This document shows positions 45,395 through 57,024 of a stretch of DNA of 64,000 nucleotides, piece by piece (the stretch's first letter is position 1; each line of letters starts with the position of its first letter). The notes beneath the pieces are model-generated. The model was not told the origin of the DNA, made no database searches, and was given only the letters and a program-made list of their open reading frames with translations. Both the position numbers and the translations under genes were made by a program. The stretch lies in assembly GCA_030651895.1 (NCBI GenBank), contig JAUSBR010000004.1, positions 124,001 through 188,000 of the forward strand. Direction: 5' to 3'. Source of the DNA: Sideroxyarcus sp. GTDB taxonomy: Bacteria > Pseudomonadota > Gammaproteobacteria > Burkholderiales > Gallionellaceae.

Positions 45395-46621
45395 TCAGAT
45401 CGATGACTTGAGCCCCAGCATGACACTGCGCGTGAACAGCGCGCCCGCTTCCTGGCGTGTGCCGCCCTGCGGCAGCACGGCCAGCGCATAGATGCTCAGG
45501 CGCGGATGCAGCGTGGTCTCGCCGTAGGCGGCGAACTCGCTGCCGTTGTCGGTAAGGTTGCGCGTGTACATCAATCGCCAGTAACCGGTCTCGCTCATCA
45601 TGTTGGCCTGCCACACAGCGTGGAAGTAGTCGCGCCCGAGCAGGCGCGGCATCAGCCCCAGCGGCAAACCGAACTGCGTGGTGGCGCGCTCGAAGTATGC
45701 CGCCTCTTGCGCCTTGCTGTAGCCGTGGCCGTCGTGCAGATATTCGAGCATCAGCGACTGGCCGCTCTCGAAGGTGTATGAAGACCCGGCCAGCAACGCG
45801 TTGCCGCGCGCCGAGGGCGACTGGATGAGATAAGGCTGTGCGGGATCTTCCGGCGAACCCAGTGCCACCGGCAACACCGATGAACCGAACTCGCCGTACA
45901 ACATCAGTTCGTCGCTCAGGGTGTACTGGCCGTGCGCGCCGTAGAACGCGCCGAGATGCGGTGCCTTGGCGGCGACAGCGCCCCAGGCGATCTCTTCGCC
46001 GCGCGTATCGAACTTCGCCAGCCAGCTGTTGCGCCAGGCATCCGGTTGCGCCGCGCCGTAGCCGGAACGCACGACACGTGCCAGTGTGGTGCTGCTCTGC
46101 ATGTCCGGCGTCCACGATACCTTCGCCACATCCATGCCAACCAGTTCGCGCATCGGGTCGGTACGGCCGTTGTCGAAGTAGAACGGACTCGACGGCGAAC
46201 GGAACTGCCCTGCTCCCCAGTTCAGTACGTCGCGTCCGGCGGCGACGTTCCAGCCCTCGGCTGCGCGCACGCGCACCTGCCATAGGCTGAGATAGCCTTC
46301 GGTATGCGAGCGCTGCCCGAAGGCGTTGCGCATCTCGCGTGTGGAGGCGATGCCGCGCGCGGTGAAACGCACGGTCTCGTTCTCGACCTTGAGGCCGAAA
46401 CGCAACTCGGCCACATCGCTGCGCTGCGGCAGACGCGCGATCTGGTTGTACGGGTTCAACACGCTGTCGTCGCGCAACTTCATGCTGTTGGCATAAGCGT
46501 AGAGTGTGGCATCGTGGGAGATGCGCCAGTCAAGATCGTCCGCAGCTGCTTTTACACCACCAAAGGCAAGCAACGCAATCAACCAAACCCAAGTAGTTGC
46601 CCTTTGCTTCATCTGATCCAT
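45395..46621 (-). CDS. Outer-membrane beta-barrel protein of the ABC operon
   Basis: 408 residues. Signal peptide (cleavage near VKAAA, about 26), then strands with alternating hydrophobic residues, many aromatic girdle residues and Asn/Gly turns (MLEYLHDGHGYSK, WRLMYTRNLTDNGS). The C-terminal strand ends LGLKSSI. Size and style fit a porin-like or DUF1302-type barrel of 14-18 strands. Together with the periplasmic LolA-like protein and MacB-like permease it may form an export or lipid-transfer route across the envelope. Its start overlaps the end of the beta-lactamase-fold gene by 13 bases. No family is firmly identified. Confidence 0.7.
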   Translation of the reverse strand: MDQMKQRATTWVWLIALLAFGGVKAAADDLDWRISHDATLYAYANSMKLRDDSVLNPYNQIARLPQRSDVAELRFGLKVENETVRFTARGIASTREMRNAFGQRSHTEGYLSLWQVRVRAAEGWNVAAGRDVLNWGAGQFRSPSSPFYFDNGRTDPMRELVGMDVAKVSWTPDMQSSTTLARVVRSGYGAAQPDAWRNSWLAKFDTRGEEIAWGAVAAKAPHLGAFYGAHGQYTLSDELMLYGEFGSSVLPVALGSPEDPAQPYLIQSPSARGNALLAGSSYTFESGQSLMLEYLHDGHGYSKAQEAAYFERATTQFGLPLGLMPRLLGRDYFHAVWQANMMSETGYWRLMYTRNLTDNGSEFAAYGETTLHPRLSIYALAVLPQGGTRQEAGALFTRSVMLGLKSSI

Positions 46622-47769
46622 TCCGCATCGAGTTGATTCAGGAATTTTGTCGAATTAAAGTTTGTTTGATTGACCATCACCACCGAACCGATTCCTTTAC
46701 CAGGATAAATCCTCATTTCCGCATGAAAACCCGTCCCACCACCTTCTTTGTAAAAGTACCTGATCCCAGACACCTCTTTCACATGCCAACCCAGCGTCAT
46801 CTCGATCTGCTCATGTACACTATTTTCGGATTGCTCAAAAAGAAGCTTTAGCGATGCATCCGACAGCAGCGCAGAATGCTCACCCAGCAAATCCTGCAAT
46901 ATCCTGCCAAATGCGGAAGCCGATCCAATCGCGCCGCCAAAAGCAGGGCCGTTTAGATAAACATCGCTGATGCGCAGCCATCCATCCTCGTATTCTTGCC
47001 ATATCCAATCATCCAGCAGAAACCCTTTCACTGCATTCATCAGCGAATACTTTTCCAGGTATCCGTGCGCATGATTCACTATGTTGGCTATGTTAAAACC
47101 CAATTCCTCAGGTTTGAGTTTCAATGGCTGAAAAATGTGTCGCGTCATGTATTGTTCATATTTCTCACCGGTAACTTTTTCAACCATACCGCCCAGGAGC
47201 CAATATCCGATGTTGCTGTAATAGTACCGTTCACCCGGCGCATACTTTTGATCACCATTCTCTGAAAGCACTTTGCTCAAAGCCGCGTTCTCATTGAAAT
47301 CCACATGTTCATCCGTCGAGTGAATCCATCTCAATGGCAATGGATTTGGAATGCCGGCGGTATGATTTAGCAATTGCCTAATCGTAATGTTTTGATCATA
47401 GGGGTGAGTCACATAGCGGCTTATGTGATCATCCAGCCGGATTTTCTGCGCATCAACCAACTGTAAAACAGCAATGGCAGTCAACGTCTTGGTCATGGAA
47501 AAGGCAGCCATCGTAGTCTGCGGATTGACTGCAATACGATGCTTGATATCTGAAAATCCTGCCGCATGGTTAACCAGCATATCAGCATGAGTCACCACAA
47601 CGTACTGCAGCCCAGCGCCTTCCCGCAATAGATATTGTTCAATTTTCACAGCTCGCCTCCTTTCCTGCTCGCCGGGTAGTTCGACAGCAAACACCGACGA
47701 TATATAGAGTGCCGCTGCAAGCTGAAAGCACATTGCTGCACACAAGCGTTCAAAACAAGCACATTTCAC
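46609..47769 (-). CDS. Serine beta-lactamase/penicillin-binding-like hydrolase, AT-rich
   Basis: 386 residues. A signal peptide (ending near VFAVE) is followed by a class C beta-lactamase/DD-peptidase fold: SMTK (Ser91-Lys94) and YSN (184-186). A final GGTGFH motif takes the place of KTG. Likely a periplasmic esterase or peptidase; true beta-lactamase activity is not implied. The DNA is visibly AT-richer: two sampled 60-base lines hold 26 and 27 G/C, against 41 in a line of the neighbouring gene. It begins with GTG overlapping the upstream stop (GTGA), so it is embedded neatly in the operon. Probable acquired gene. Confidence 0.82.
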   Translation of the reverse strand: MKCACFERLCAAMCFQLAAALYISSVFAVELPGEQERRRAVKIEQYLLREGAGLQYVVVTHADMLVNHAAGFSDIKHRIAVNPQTTMAAFSMTKTLTAIAVLQLVDAQKIRLDDHISRYVTHPYDQNITIRQLLNHTAGIPNPLPLRWIHSTDEHVDFNENAALSKVLSENGDQKYAPGERYYYSNIGYWLLGGMVEKVTGEKYEQYMTRHIFQPLKLKPEELGFNIANIVNHAHGYLEKYSLMNAVKGFLLDDWIWQEYEDGWLRISDVYLNGPAFGGAIGSASAFGRILQDLLGEHSALLSDASLKLLFEQSENSVHEQIEMTLGWHVKEVSGIRYFYKEGGGTGFHAEMRIYPGKGIGSVVMVNQTNFNSTKFLNQLDAEWIR

Positions 47770-48494
47770 TGCATCTGCCCCAGGTCGAATTCGGACGCCG
47801 CGATCTTCTTCACCTTCACCGTGCCGAACTCCATCACCGTCTCCGCATCGATCAACGCATCGCGGATGGTCATCTTGCTGATGAAGGGGATGCGCTTGCC
47901 GTCATGCTCGATGGTATTGCCGTATTCGAAGCGCGCGGCCTTGAGCAGTTTTCCGCTGACCGAGTAGAACTCGGCCTTGATGCCGACCACACGTTTGACC
48001 GACACCCAGTAGCGAATCTTGTCGTAGGTGGCGCGCTTGTGTTTTGCGCTGAGGTCGAGCACATAGCAGGGATCGCCGTCGACATTCTCGGTCGCCCCCA
48101 GTTGCGCGTCGTAATCGCCCGCATAGTTGGTCGCGGCGATGTCGCCGTTGGATGCCTGCCCGCTCATGCGCTGACGCGGCGAGATGGGGATGGGCTTGGA
48201 CAGGCCGGGCCGCGTCATCCACATGTTGCGTTCCACCTGCAATATCTTCGAGCCCTTGAAGCGCACCGGCTCCTGCGTCTCGGCAATGCTGGAATCGTCC
48301 ACCGCCTTCACCAGGATGCGCTGCGGCTCATCGTTGCGCTCGCCGTCGCGCGACTGCAACCTGATCTCCCACACGATGCCGGGCAAACCGCCGCCGCGCG
48401 CCTGGTCGGAATCCTTGAGGATGCTGTGCGCATCGGGGGCGGCCATCACCGCCCCAGATACCGCGAATATAAACAAGCTGGCGATTGCTCTCAT
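47766..48494 (-). CDS. Periplasmic outer-membrane-lipoprotein-sorting (LolA-like) protein
   Basis: 242 residues. Signal peptide (MRAIASLFIFAVSGAVMAAP) followed by a fold typical of the 'outer membrane lipoprotein-sorting protein' family: DSDQARGGGLPGIVWEI, VKAVDDSSIAETQEPVRFKG, MWMTRPGLSKPIPISPRQRM. These proteins resemble LolA and occur next to MacB-like permeases, where they probably carry lipid or lipoprotein between membranes. Start 48494 has AAGGAG upstream. 10 bases downstream of the permease stop. Cargo unknown. Confidence 0.85.
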   Translation of the reverse strand: MRAIASLFIFAVSGAVMAAPDAHSILKDSDQARGGGLPGIVWEIRLQSRDGERNDEPQRILVKAVDDSSIAETQEPVRFKGSKILQVERNMWMTRPGLSKPIPISPRQRMSGQASNGDIAATNYAGDYDAQLGATENVDGDPCYVLDLSAKHKRATYDKIRYWVSVKRVVGIKAEFYSVSGKLLKAARFEYGNTIEHDGKRIPFISKMTIRDALIDAETVMEFGTVKVKKIAASEFDLGQMQ

Positions 48495-48504
48495 GACCTG
48501 CTCC

Positions 48505-49767
48505 TTAAACATGACCCAAGGCATCGATGATGTCCTTCTTCGCCGCGCGCCGTGCCGGCATGTACGCAGCCAGCGTGCCCACCAGCCCCATCAGGATGAA
48601 GGTGAAGACAGTGCGCCCGACATCCAGATCGACCAGCAGCGGCACGGGGCTCGCACTGTTGGGCGGCACATAGGAGATGTTGGCCAGATTGATGCCCCAG
48701 CGCACCAGCAGCGCGATCAGCAGCCCGGTGACGCAGCCGAGCAGCGTGAGCAGCATCGATTCCATGGTGAACAGACGTATCACGCCGCTGCGCTTGAGGC
48801 CGATGGCACGCAGGGTGCCGATCTCGCGGGTGCGCTCGATCACCGTCATGCCCATGGAATTGGCCACGCTCATGATGACCACGGTCAACACAATATTGAA
48901 GATGAAGCCGAAGATCATGTCGAACATGCCGTGGACCTGATTGTAGAAATCGGACAGTTCCTGCCAGGTCAGTATCTCCACCTCGAACCCCGCCGCGGTG
49001 AGTTTCGCCTGCAGGCTGTCGCGCATGGTCGCGGTCAGGGATTCATCGTCCAGCAGGATGGTCAGCCGTTGAGCGCGGCCTTCCGCATCGAGCAGGGTGC
49101 GCGCCAGCGCCAGTGAGACAAAGGCGAACTTGTCGTTGCTGCCCGCATTGCCGGTGTTGAAGGACTTGGCCAGGGTGATGTCGGCGGCATTGGCTTGACC
49201 GCTCAGCGTGTTCACCAGCACCTGTGCCTGCTCGCCTTCCTTCAGGTGCAGCATCTCGACCAGTCCATCGCTCAGGCTGACCACCTCCGGGCGATCCTTG
49301 TCCAGTCGCAACCACATGTTGTCGAACATGCCGCTCTTGCGTTCGGTCTCGGTCAGCGAGCCTTCACGCAACTTCGTCACCGCTTCCGGCTCGATACCCT
49401 CGGCGATGAAGATGGTGCTGGCGCGGCCGTTGCTCACCAGCCCGCTCATCCCCAGACGCGGCGCAACCAATTTGACGTGTTCCTCGGCACCGACCAGTTT
49501 GCTGATGGCGGCGACTTCCTGCGCGGTGAGCAGATAGCGTTCCGGGTCGAGCTTGCCTTCCGTGCGCATGCCTTTCTTGTACAGCGTCAGGTGCCCCAGC
49601 ATCTCGCCGTGGATGGATTGGCGACCGAGACCATCGTAGACATTGTGGGTGTAGCCCGCGAACAACACGATAGCCGCGAAGCCGAAGGCGATGGCGAGCA
49701 TCGTCACCATCGAGCGGCGGCGGTTGCGCATCAGACCGCGCAGAGCGAGTTTGAACAGGTTCTTCAT
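48505..49767 (-). CDS. MacB/LolC-type ABC transporter permease
   Basis: 420 residues. One N-terminal helix (about 20-40), a large periplasmic domain (about 42-270), then three C-terminal helices (about 275-405) with the FtsX-like core IERTREIGTLRAIGLKR. This is the type VII (mechanotransmission) layout of MacB/LolC/LolE, which drive periplasmic work rather than classic transport. The stop is followed at 10 bases by the LolA-like gene. Overlaps the ATPase stop by four bases (ATGA). Confidence 0.93.
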   Translation of the reverse strand: MKNLFKLALRGLMRNRRRSMVTMLAIAFGFAAIVLFAGYTHNVYDGLGRQSIHGEMLGHLTLYKKGMRTEGKLDPERYLLTAQEVAAISKLVGAEEHVKLVAPRLGMSGLVSNGRASTIFIAEGIEPEAVTKLREGSLTETERKSGMFDNMWLRLDKDRPEVVSLSDGLVEMLHLKEGEQAQVLVNTLSGQANAADITLAKSFNTGNAGSNDKFAFVSLALARTLLDAEGRAQRLTILLDDESLTATMRDSLQAKLTAAGFEVEILTWQELSDFYNQVHGMFDMIFGFIFNIVLTVVIMSVANSMGMTVIERTREIGTLRAIGLKRSGVIRLFTMESMLLTLLGCVTGLLIALLVRWGINLANISYVPPNSASPVPLLVDLDVGRTVFTFILMGLVGTLAAYMPARRAAKKDIIDALGHV

Positions 49768-50471
49768 GCCATCACCTCATCGCTCACAATGTTGCCGTCA
49801 CGCAACAGTATCTTGCGGTCGACATGATCGAGCAGACGCTGGTCGTGCGTGGTGAACACGAAGGTCACTTTGCGCGCGCGGTTCATCTCGCGCATCAGCT
49901 CCACCACCATGCGGCTGTTCTCCGAATCCAGATTGGCGGTCGGCTCGTCGGCGATGACCAGCATTGGATCAACCACCAGCGCGCGGGCGATAGCCACGCG
50001 CTGGCGCTGACCACCGGAGAGCTTGTCCGGCAACGAAGCCTTGAACCGCTCCAGCCCCACATCCACCAGCGCGGCGGCAGCGCGTTCGCGCGCCTCGTGT
50101 TCGGCCACGCCCTGTATCTGCAATGGCAGCATCACGTTCTCCAGCGCGGACAGCACAGGCACAAGATTGAAGTTCTGAAACACGAAGCCAAGCTTCTTGC
50201 TGCGGAACTCGGTGAGCGCATCGTCGTCCAGCACGCGCGTGTCCTGCTCGTCGAAATGCACCTCGCCTTCGGTGGGGGCGTCAATGAGACCGATGATGTT
50301 CATCAGGGTGGATTTGCCGCTGCCGGACGGACCCCACACGGCGAGGAACTCGCCCGCATGGATGTCCAGCGAGATGCTGTTCAGCGCGTCGATGGTGGTC
50401 TCGCCCAGCAGGAAGCGGCGCTTGATGTTGCGCAACTTGAGGATGGGCGGATGGCTGGTGTTGTCGCTCAT
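49764..50471 (-). CDS. ABC transporter ATPase, LolD/MacB type
   Basis: 235 residues. Walker A GPSGSGKST at 47-55, Q-loop FQNFN, signature LSGGQRQRVAIARAL, Walker B LVIADEPTANLDS and the switch His in FTTHDQRL. Closest in style to LolD and the MacB ATPase part. The start at 50471 has GAGGTCGATT upstream. First gene of the operon that continues through permease, LolA-like protein, beta-lactamase-like protein, outer-membrane protein, kinase, regulator and perhaps SDR. Confidence 0.95.
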   Translation of the reverse strand: MSDNTSHPPILKLRNIKRRFLLGETTIDALNSISLDIHAGEFLAVWGPSGSGKSTLMNIIGLIDAPTEGEVHFDEQDTRVLDDDALTEFRSKKLGFVFQNFNLVPVLSALENVMLPLQIQGVAEHEARERAAAALVDVGLERFKASLPDKLSGGQRQRVAIARALVVDPMLVIADEPTANLDSENSRMVVELMREMNRARKVTFVFTTHDQRLLDHVDRKILLRDGNIVSDEVMA

Positions 50472-50503
50472 AATCGACCTCGATATGGTTTGATTGATGT
50501 TGC

Positions 50504-50521
50504 TACGATAGTTACATCGTA
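50504..50521 (-). promoter_or_regulatory. Inverted repeat, possible operator of the ABC operon
   Basis: TACGAT-N6-ATCGTA is a perfect inverted repeat 33-50 bases upstream of the ATPase start, in a locally AT-rich 100-base gap. It could be an operator for this operon's own LytTR regulator or another dimeric factor. Sequence symmetry is seen; binding is inference. Confidence 0.35.
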
Positions 50522-50568
50522 CTGTAATCTGGCGACACCAAAGGCGGGAACGAAATGCGACGAAACGC

Positions 50569-50595
50569 AAAAAAAGGGGAGCGAACCGCTCCCCT
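50569..50595 (-). terminator. Rho-independent terminator of serS
   Basis: AGGGGAGCG/CGCTCCCCT (9-base stem, 3-base loop), followed on the minus strand by seven T residues. It begins 6 bases after the serS stop and isolates the ftsK-lolA-rarA-serS unit from the ABC operon. Confidence 0.93.
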
Positions 50596-50600
50596 TCCGT

Positions 50601-53313
<2,713 letters not shown>

Positions 53314-53314
<1 letters not shown>

Positions 53315-53931
53315 CACTCGCCTAATACATCTGCGCCTTTAGGCGGTGTGAAGCTGAAGCGCTGCGGTGACAGCGACGGATTGCTCTTCAACTCGGTGAA
53401 GCGTAGCACGGTGTGATGACCGAAGGCGTCGTACAACTCCATCCGCACCAGCTCGGACTTGCCGTTGAAGGCCATGAGTATCTTCTCAAAAGTGGACTCG
53501 GCCGACTTAGGCGTGGCTTGCAGCCATTCCAATCCGTCGCGCTCCTCGATGTCCTTCAGGTCAAAACCTCGTTCGATCTCATTGCTGCCGGAAAGCAGCG
53601 CCGCCGGGCTGCTGCCCAGTGCGGCATCCAGTTTCTTCACCGTGACCTGCTCGAGATCGGCGTCATACATCCAGAATCTCTTGCCGTCGCCGACGATGAG
53701 CTGCTCGTAGGGTTTGCGGTATTCCCAGCGGAACTTGCCGGGGCGCACGAACTGCATGGTGCCGGACGAGCTCTGGATGCGCTTGCCGTTCTTGTCCTGC
53801 ACTTCCTGGGTGAAGTTCGCCTGCGCGGAGCGCGTGGCGGCGATGAAGGATTTGAGTTTGTCGGTCGCTGCGGCGTGGGCTTCGGCTGCAACAAGACACA
53901 GTGCAGCGACACATAGTTTTTTCAACATCAT
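53314..53931 (-). CDS. lolA: Outer-membrane lipoprotein carrier protein
   Basis: 205 residues. Signal peptide (1-20, AEAHA), then the LolA domain: ARSAQANFTQEV-type strand, GTMQFVRPGKFRWEYRKPYEQLIVGDGKRFWMYD and RFTELKSNPSLSPQRFSF. It shuttles lipoproteins through the periplasm from LolCDE to LolB. It overlaps the ftsK stop by one base (TAATG). Two Met codons are adjacent; the first at 53931 was used. Confidence 0.95.
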
Positions 53932-56204
53932 TATTCCGATCTGGCCGGTGCCAGCACCTCGCGGTTGCCGTTGCCCTGCATGGGCGACACCAGCCCGGCC
54001 TTCTCCATCGCTTCGATCAGACGTGCGGCGCGGTTGTAACCGATGCGCAGGTGGCGCTGCACCAGCGAGATAGAGGGACGGCGCGTCTTCAGCACGATCT
54101 CGACCGCCTGGTCGTACAGCGCGTCGGCTTCGGCATCTCCGCCGCCACCGTCGTATTCGCCCTCGGCCGGTTCATCCAGCGAGGTGAGTACACCCTCGAT
54201 ATAGTTGGGTTGTCCCTGCGCCTTGAGGTGTTCGGCAACGCGGTGCACTTCCTGGTCCGAGACGAAGGCGCCATGCACACGCTGCGGATGGCCGCTGCCC
54301 GGCGGCAGATAGAGCATGTCGCCCTGTCCCAGCAGCGATTCCGCCCCCATCTGGTCGAGGATGGTGCGCGAGTCGATCTTGCTCGACACCTGGAAAGCCA
54401 CGCGTGTCGGCACGTTGGCCTTGATCAGACCGGTGATGACATCCACCGAGGGACGCTGCGTCGCCAGCACCAGATGGATACCGGCGGCGCGTGCCTTCTG
54501 CGCCAGGCGCGCGATGAGCTCTTCCACTTTCTTGCCCACCACCATCATCAGGTCGGCGAGTTCGTCGATGAAGATGACGATGTAGGGCAGCTCTTCCAGC
54601 GCCTCGGGATCTTCCGGCGTGATGGTGAACGGATTGGTCAGCGGTTCTCCCGCCTTGATCGCGTCGCGCACCTGCTGGTTGTAGCCGGCGATGTTGCGCA
54701 CGCCGAGTGCCGACATCAGCTTGTAGCGCTTGTCCATCTCCTGCACGCCCCAGTTGAGCGCGGAAGCGGCCTGGCGCATGTCGGTGACCACCGGCGCCAG
54801 CAGGTGCGGGATACCTTCATACACCGACAGTTCGAGCATCTTGGGGTCGACCAGCAGCAGGCGTACCTGCTGCGGCGTGGATTTGTACAGCAGACTCAGG
54901 ATCATGGCGTTGATCGCCACCGATTTGCCCGAGCCGGTGGTGCCAGCCACCAGCACATGCGGCATCTTGCCGAGATCGGCGACCACGGGCTTGCCGGAGA
55001 TGTCTTTGCCCATCGCGATGGTGAGCGGCGATGCCATCTCGGCATACACCTGCGAACCCAGTATCTCGGAGAGATGGACAATCTGGCGTTTCGGGTTGGG
55101 CAGCTCCAGCGCCATATAAGCCTTGCCGGGGATGGTCTCGACCACGCGAATGCTCACCACCGACAGCGCGCGCGCGAGGTCGCGCGCGAGGTTGACGATC
55201 TGGCTGCCTTTCACGCCGACCGAAGGGTCGATCTCGTAACGGGTGATGACCGGGCCGGGATAGGCGCCGACCACTTTGACCTCGACGCCGAAGTCCTTGA
55301 GCTTTCGCTCGATCAGACGCGAAGTGAATTCCAGCGTCTCGGCGGAGACTACTTCGACCTGTTGTTTGGCTTCATCCAACAGGCGCAGCGGCGGCAGATC
55401 GGAATCCGGCATCTCGGAGAACAGTGAGACCTGTTTCTCTTTCTGCACGCGTGTCGAACGCTGCACTTCCATGACCGGCATCTCGATGTGGATGGGCTGG
55501 TGTTCTTCGACACGCTTCTTTTCTTCTTCCACCACAATGCTGCGTTCCTGCGTCGCCTGTGCACCGATGCGTTTGTCCTGCCAGGTCTGCCAGGTGTTGC
55601 GCGCCCACAGGTATGACTCTTCCAGCGCACCACCCAGCCAGTCGACGAAGCGCAGCCAAGACAGACCGGTATACAGGCTGAAGCTCACCACCATCAGCGC
55701 CAACAGGAACAGGGTCGCACCGGTGAAGCCCAGCACATGCGACAAAGCACCACCCACCACCGCTCCCAACATACCGCCGGGGGCGAGCGGCAACGAGACT
55801 TGCCAGGTGTAGAGACGCAAGGCCTCGAGTGCGCTGCTGGCGAACAGCAACACCAGGAAACCGAGCAGCGCAACCCATAGCGCACGCGGATCGAACAGGC
55901 TGTCGGCGCGCATGCGGTGATAGCCCGCCCACACCCGCTGCAACATCAGCGTGACCAGCCACCAGGCAGAAAAGCCGAAGAGATAGAGGAGCACGTCGGA
56001 CAGCCAAGCGCCGAAGGCGCCGCCGGGATTGCGGATGGCCGCATCGCTGGCGCTGTGCGACCAGGACGGATCGGCGCGGTCGAATCCGAACAGGATAATG
56101 ATCAGATAGATGGCCACCGCCACCAGCAGCAGCCAGCGCGATTCGCGCAGCAGGCCGAGCAGTCTTTCGGGCAAGGGGGGACGGGGGCTTGCGGGTAACG
56201 CCAT
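53931..56204 (-). CDS. ftsK: DNA translocase FtsK
   Basis: 757 residues. Four or five N-terminal membrane helices (about 20-190) anchor it at the septum. A Glu-rich linker of modest length follows, then the RecA-like motor with Walker [10 protein letters not shown] (about 410) and Walker [12 protein letters not shown], and a C-terminal gamma winged helix ([24 protein letters not shown]) that reads KOPS. This is the short-linker FtsK/SpoIIIE form. ATG at 56204 was chosen over TTG at 56207 because it shares one base with the stop of the upstream response regulator (TGATG). Confidence 0.96.
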   Translation of the reverse strand: MALPASPRPPLPERLLGLLRESRWLLLVAVAIYLIIILFGFDRADPSWSHSASDAAIRNPGGAFGAWLSDVLLYLFGFSAWWLVTLMLQRVWAGYHRMRADSLFDPRALWVALLGFLVLLFASSALEALRLYTWQVSLPLAPGGMLGAVVGGALSHVLGFTGATLFLLALMVVSFSLYTGLSWLRFVDWLGGALEESYLWARNTWQTWQDKRIGAQATQERSIVVEEEKKRVEEHQPIHIEMPVMEVQRSTRVQKEKQVSLFSEMPDSDLPPLRLLDEAKQQVEVVSAETLEFTSRLIERKLKDFGVEVKVVGAYPGPVITRYEIDPSVGVKGSQIVNLARDLARALSVVSIRVVETIPGKAYMALELPNPKRQIVHLSEILGSQVYAEMASPLTIAMGKDISGKPVVADLGKMPHVLVAGTTGSGKSVAINAMILSLLYKSTPQQVRLLLVDPKMLELSVYEGIPHLLAPVVTDMRQAASALNWGVQEMDKRYKLMSALGVRNIAGYNQQVRDAIKAGEPLTNPFTITPEDPEALEELPYIVIFIDELADLMMVVGKKVEELIARLAQKARAAGIHLVLATQRPSVDVITGLIKANVPTRVAFQVSSKIDSRTILDQMGAESLLGQGDMLYLPPGSGHPQRVHGAFVSDQEVHRVAEHLKAQGQPNYIEGVLTSLDEPAEGEYDGGGGDAEADALYDQAVEIVLKTRRPSISLVQRHLRIGYNRAARLIEAMEKAGLVSPMQGNGNREVLAPARSE

Positions 56205-56890
56205 CAATGCGCCTCGGCGTCGTTGGGCGCGGGTGGCAGGAAGCCGAGACGGCGGGCCGCACTGACCGCTTCAAGGCGCGAGTTCACATGCAGCGCCTGG
56301 TACACGGCGGCGGTGTGTATCTTCACCGTCCCCTCGGCCAGATTCATCTTCTTGGAGATCTCTTTGTTGGCCAGGCCGGAGGCGAGATAGGTGAGCACTT
56401 CGAGCTGGCGCGTGGTCAGCCCGAACTTGGCCGCGCGCTGCGAACGTTTGCTCGCCACCGCCTCACCCTGGTCGACGTTGCTCACCGCCTGCTGCAACAG
56501 TTGCGGCGGCAGGTAGACACCGCCTTCCAACACCATGCGCAGGGCCGACAGCATGATCTTGCTCGACGACATCTTGGAGATGAAGCCCATCGCGCCGGAT
56601 TCCATCACGCTTTCAATATCGTCGCGATGGTCAGAACCGGAGACCACCACCAGCGGAATATCGGGATGGCGCAGGTGGAAGAACTGGATGGAAGGCACGC
56701 CTTCGCTGCCCGGCATGTTCAGATCGAGCAGCGCCAGATCCACATCGGGATTGTCATGTACCAGTTGCAGCGCATCTTGGAAATTGCCGGAATCCAGTAT
56801 CTCGACCTCATCGGCCAGTTGCTGCAGCACATAGCGCATACCATCGCGAAACAGCGCATGGTCGTCCGCCATCAGCACCTTGATCTTCAT
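56204..56890 (-). CDS. LuxR/NarL-family response regulator
   Basis: 228 residues. Receiver domain with Asp9/Asp10 and phosphoacceptor Asp56 ([10 protein letters not shown]), Lys106 region (GFISKMSS), then a LuxR helix-turn-helix ([25 protein letters not shown], followed by [14 protein letters not shown]). It is translationally coupled to ftsK and lies 134 bases downstream of a hybrid kinase, its likely partner. In between is a palindromic repeat. Target genes unknown. Confidence 0.93.
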   Translation of the reverse strand: MKIKVLMADDHALFRDGMRYVLQQLADEVEILDSGNFQDALQLVHDNPDVDLALLDLNMPGSEGVPSIQFFHLRHPDIPLVVVSGSDHRDDIESVMESGAMGFISKMSSSKIMLSALRMVLEGGVYLPPQLLQQAVSNVDQGEAVASKRSQRAAKFGLTTRQLEVLTYLASGLANKEISKKMNLAEGTVKIHTAAVYQALHVNSRLEAVSAARRLGFLPPAPNDAEAH

Positions 56891-56925
56891 ACCACCCCCT
56901 AAACTCGCATCAACCCTTGCAGAAA

Positions 56926-56960
56926 GCCCCTCTCTCTAACTCTCTCCCGCTTGCGGGAGA
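56926..56960. repeat. CCCTCTCCCGC-type palindromic repeat, partial copy
   Basis: The core TCTCCCGC/GCGGGAGA with a 2-base loop and the flank GCCCCTCTCTCTAAC belong to the same family as the pair at 10341-10455. It lies between the hybrid kinase and its presumed response regulator, followed by AAAGAATAAAC. No gene is seen in the 134-base gap. Confidence 0.7.
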
Positions 56961-57024
56961 AAGAATAAACGTGAAAGACACTCCTCAATCCTCGCCCGCA
57001 ATCATACCACTCCCGATATGAGCT

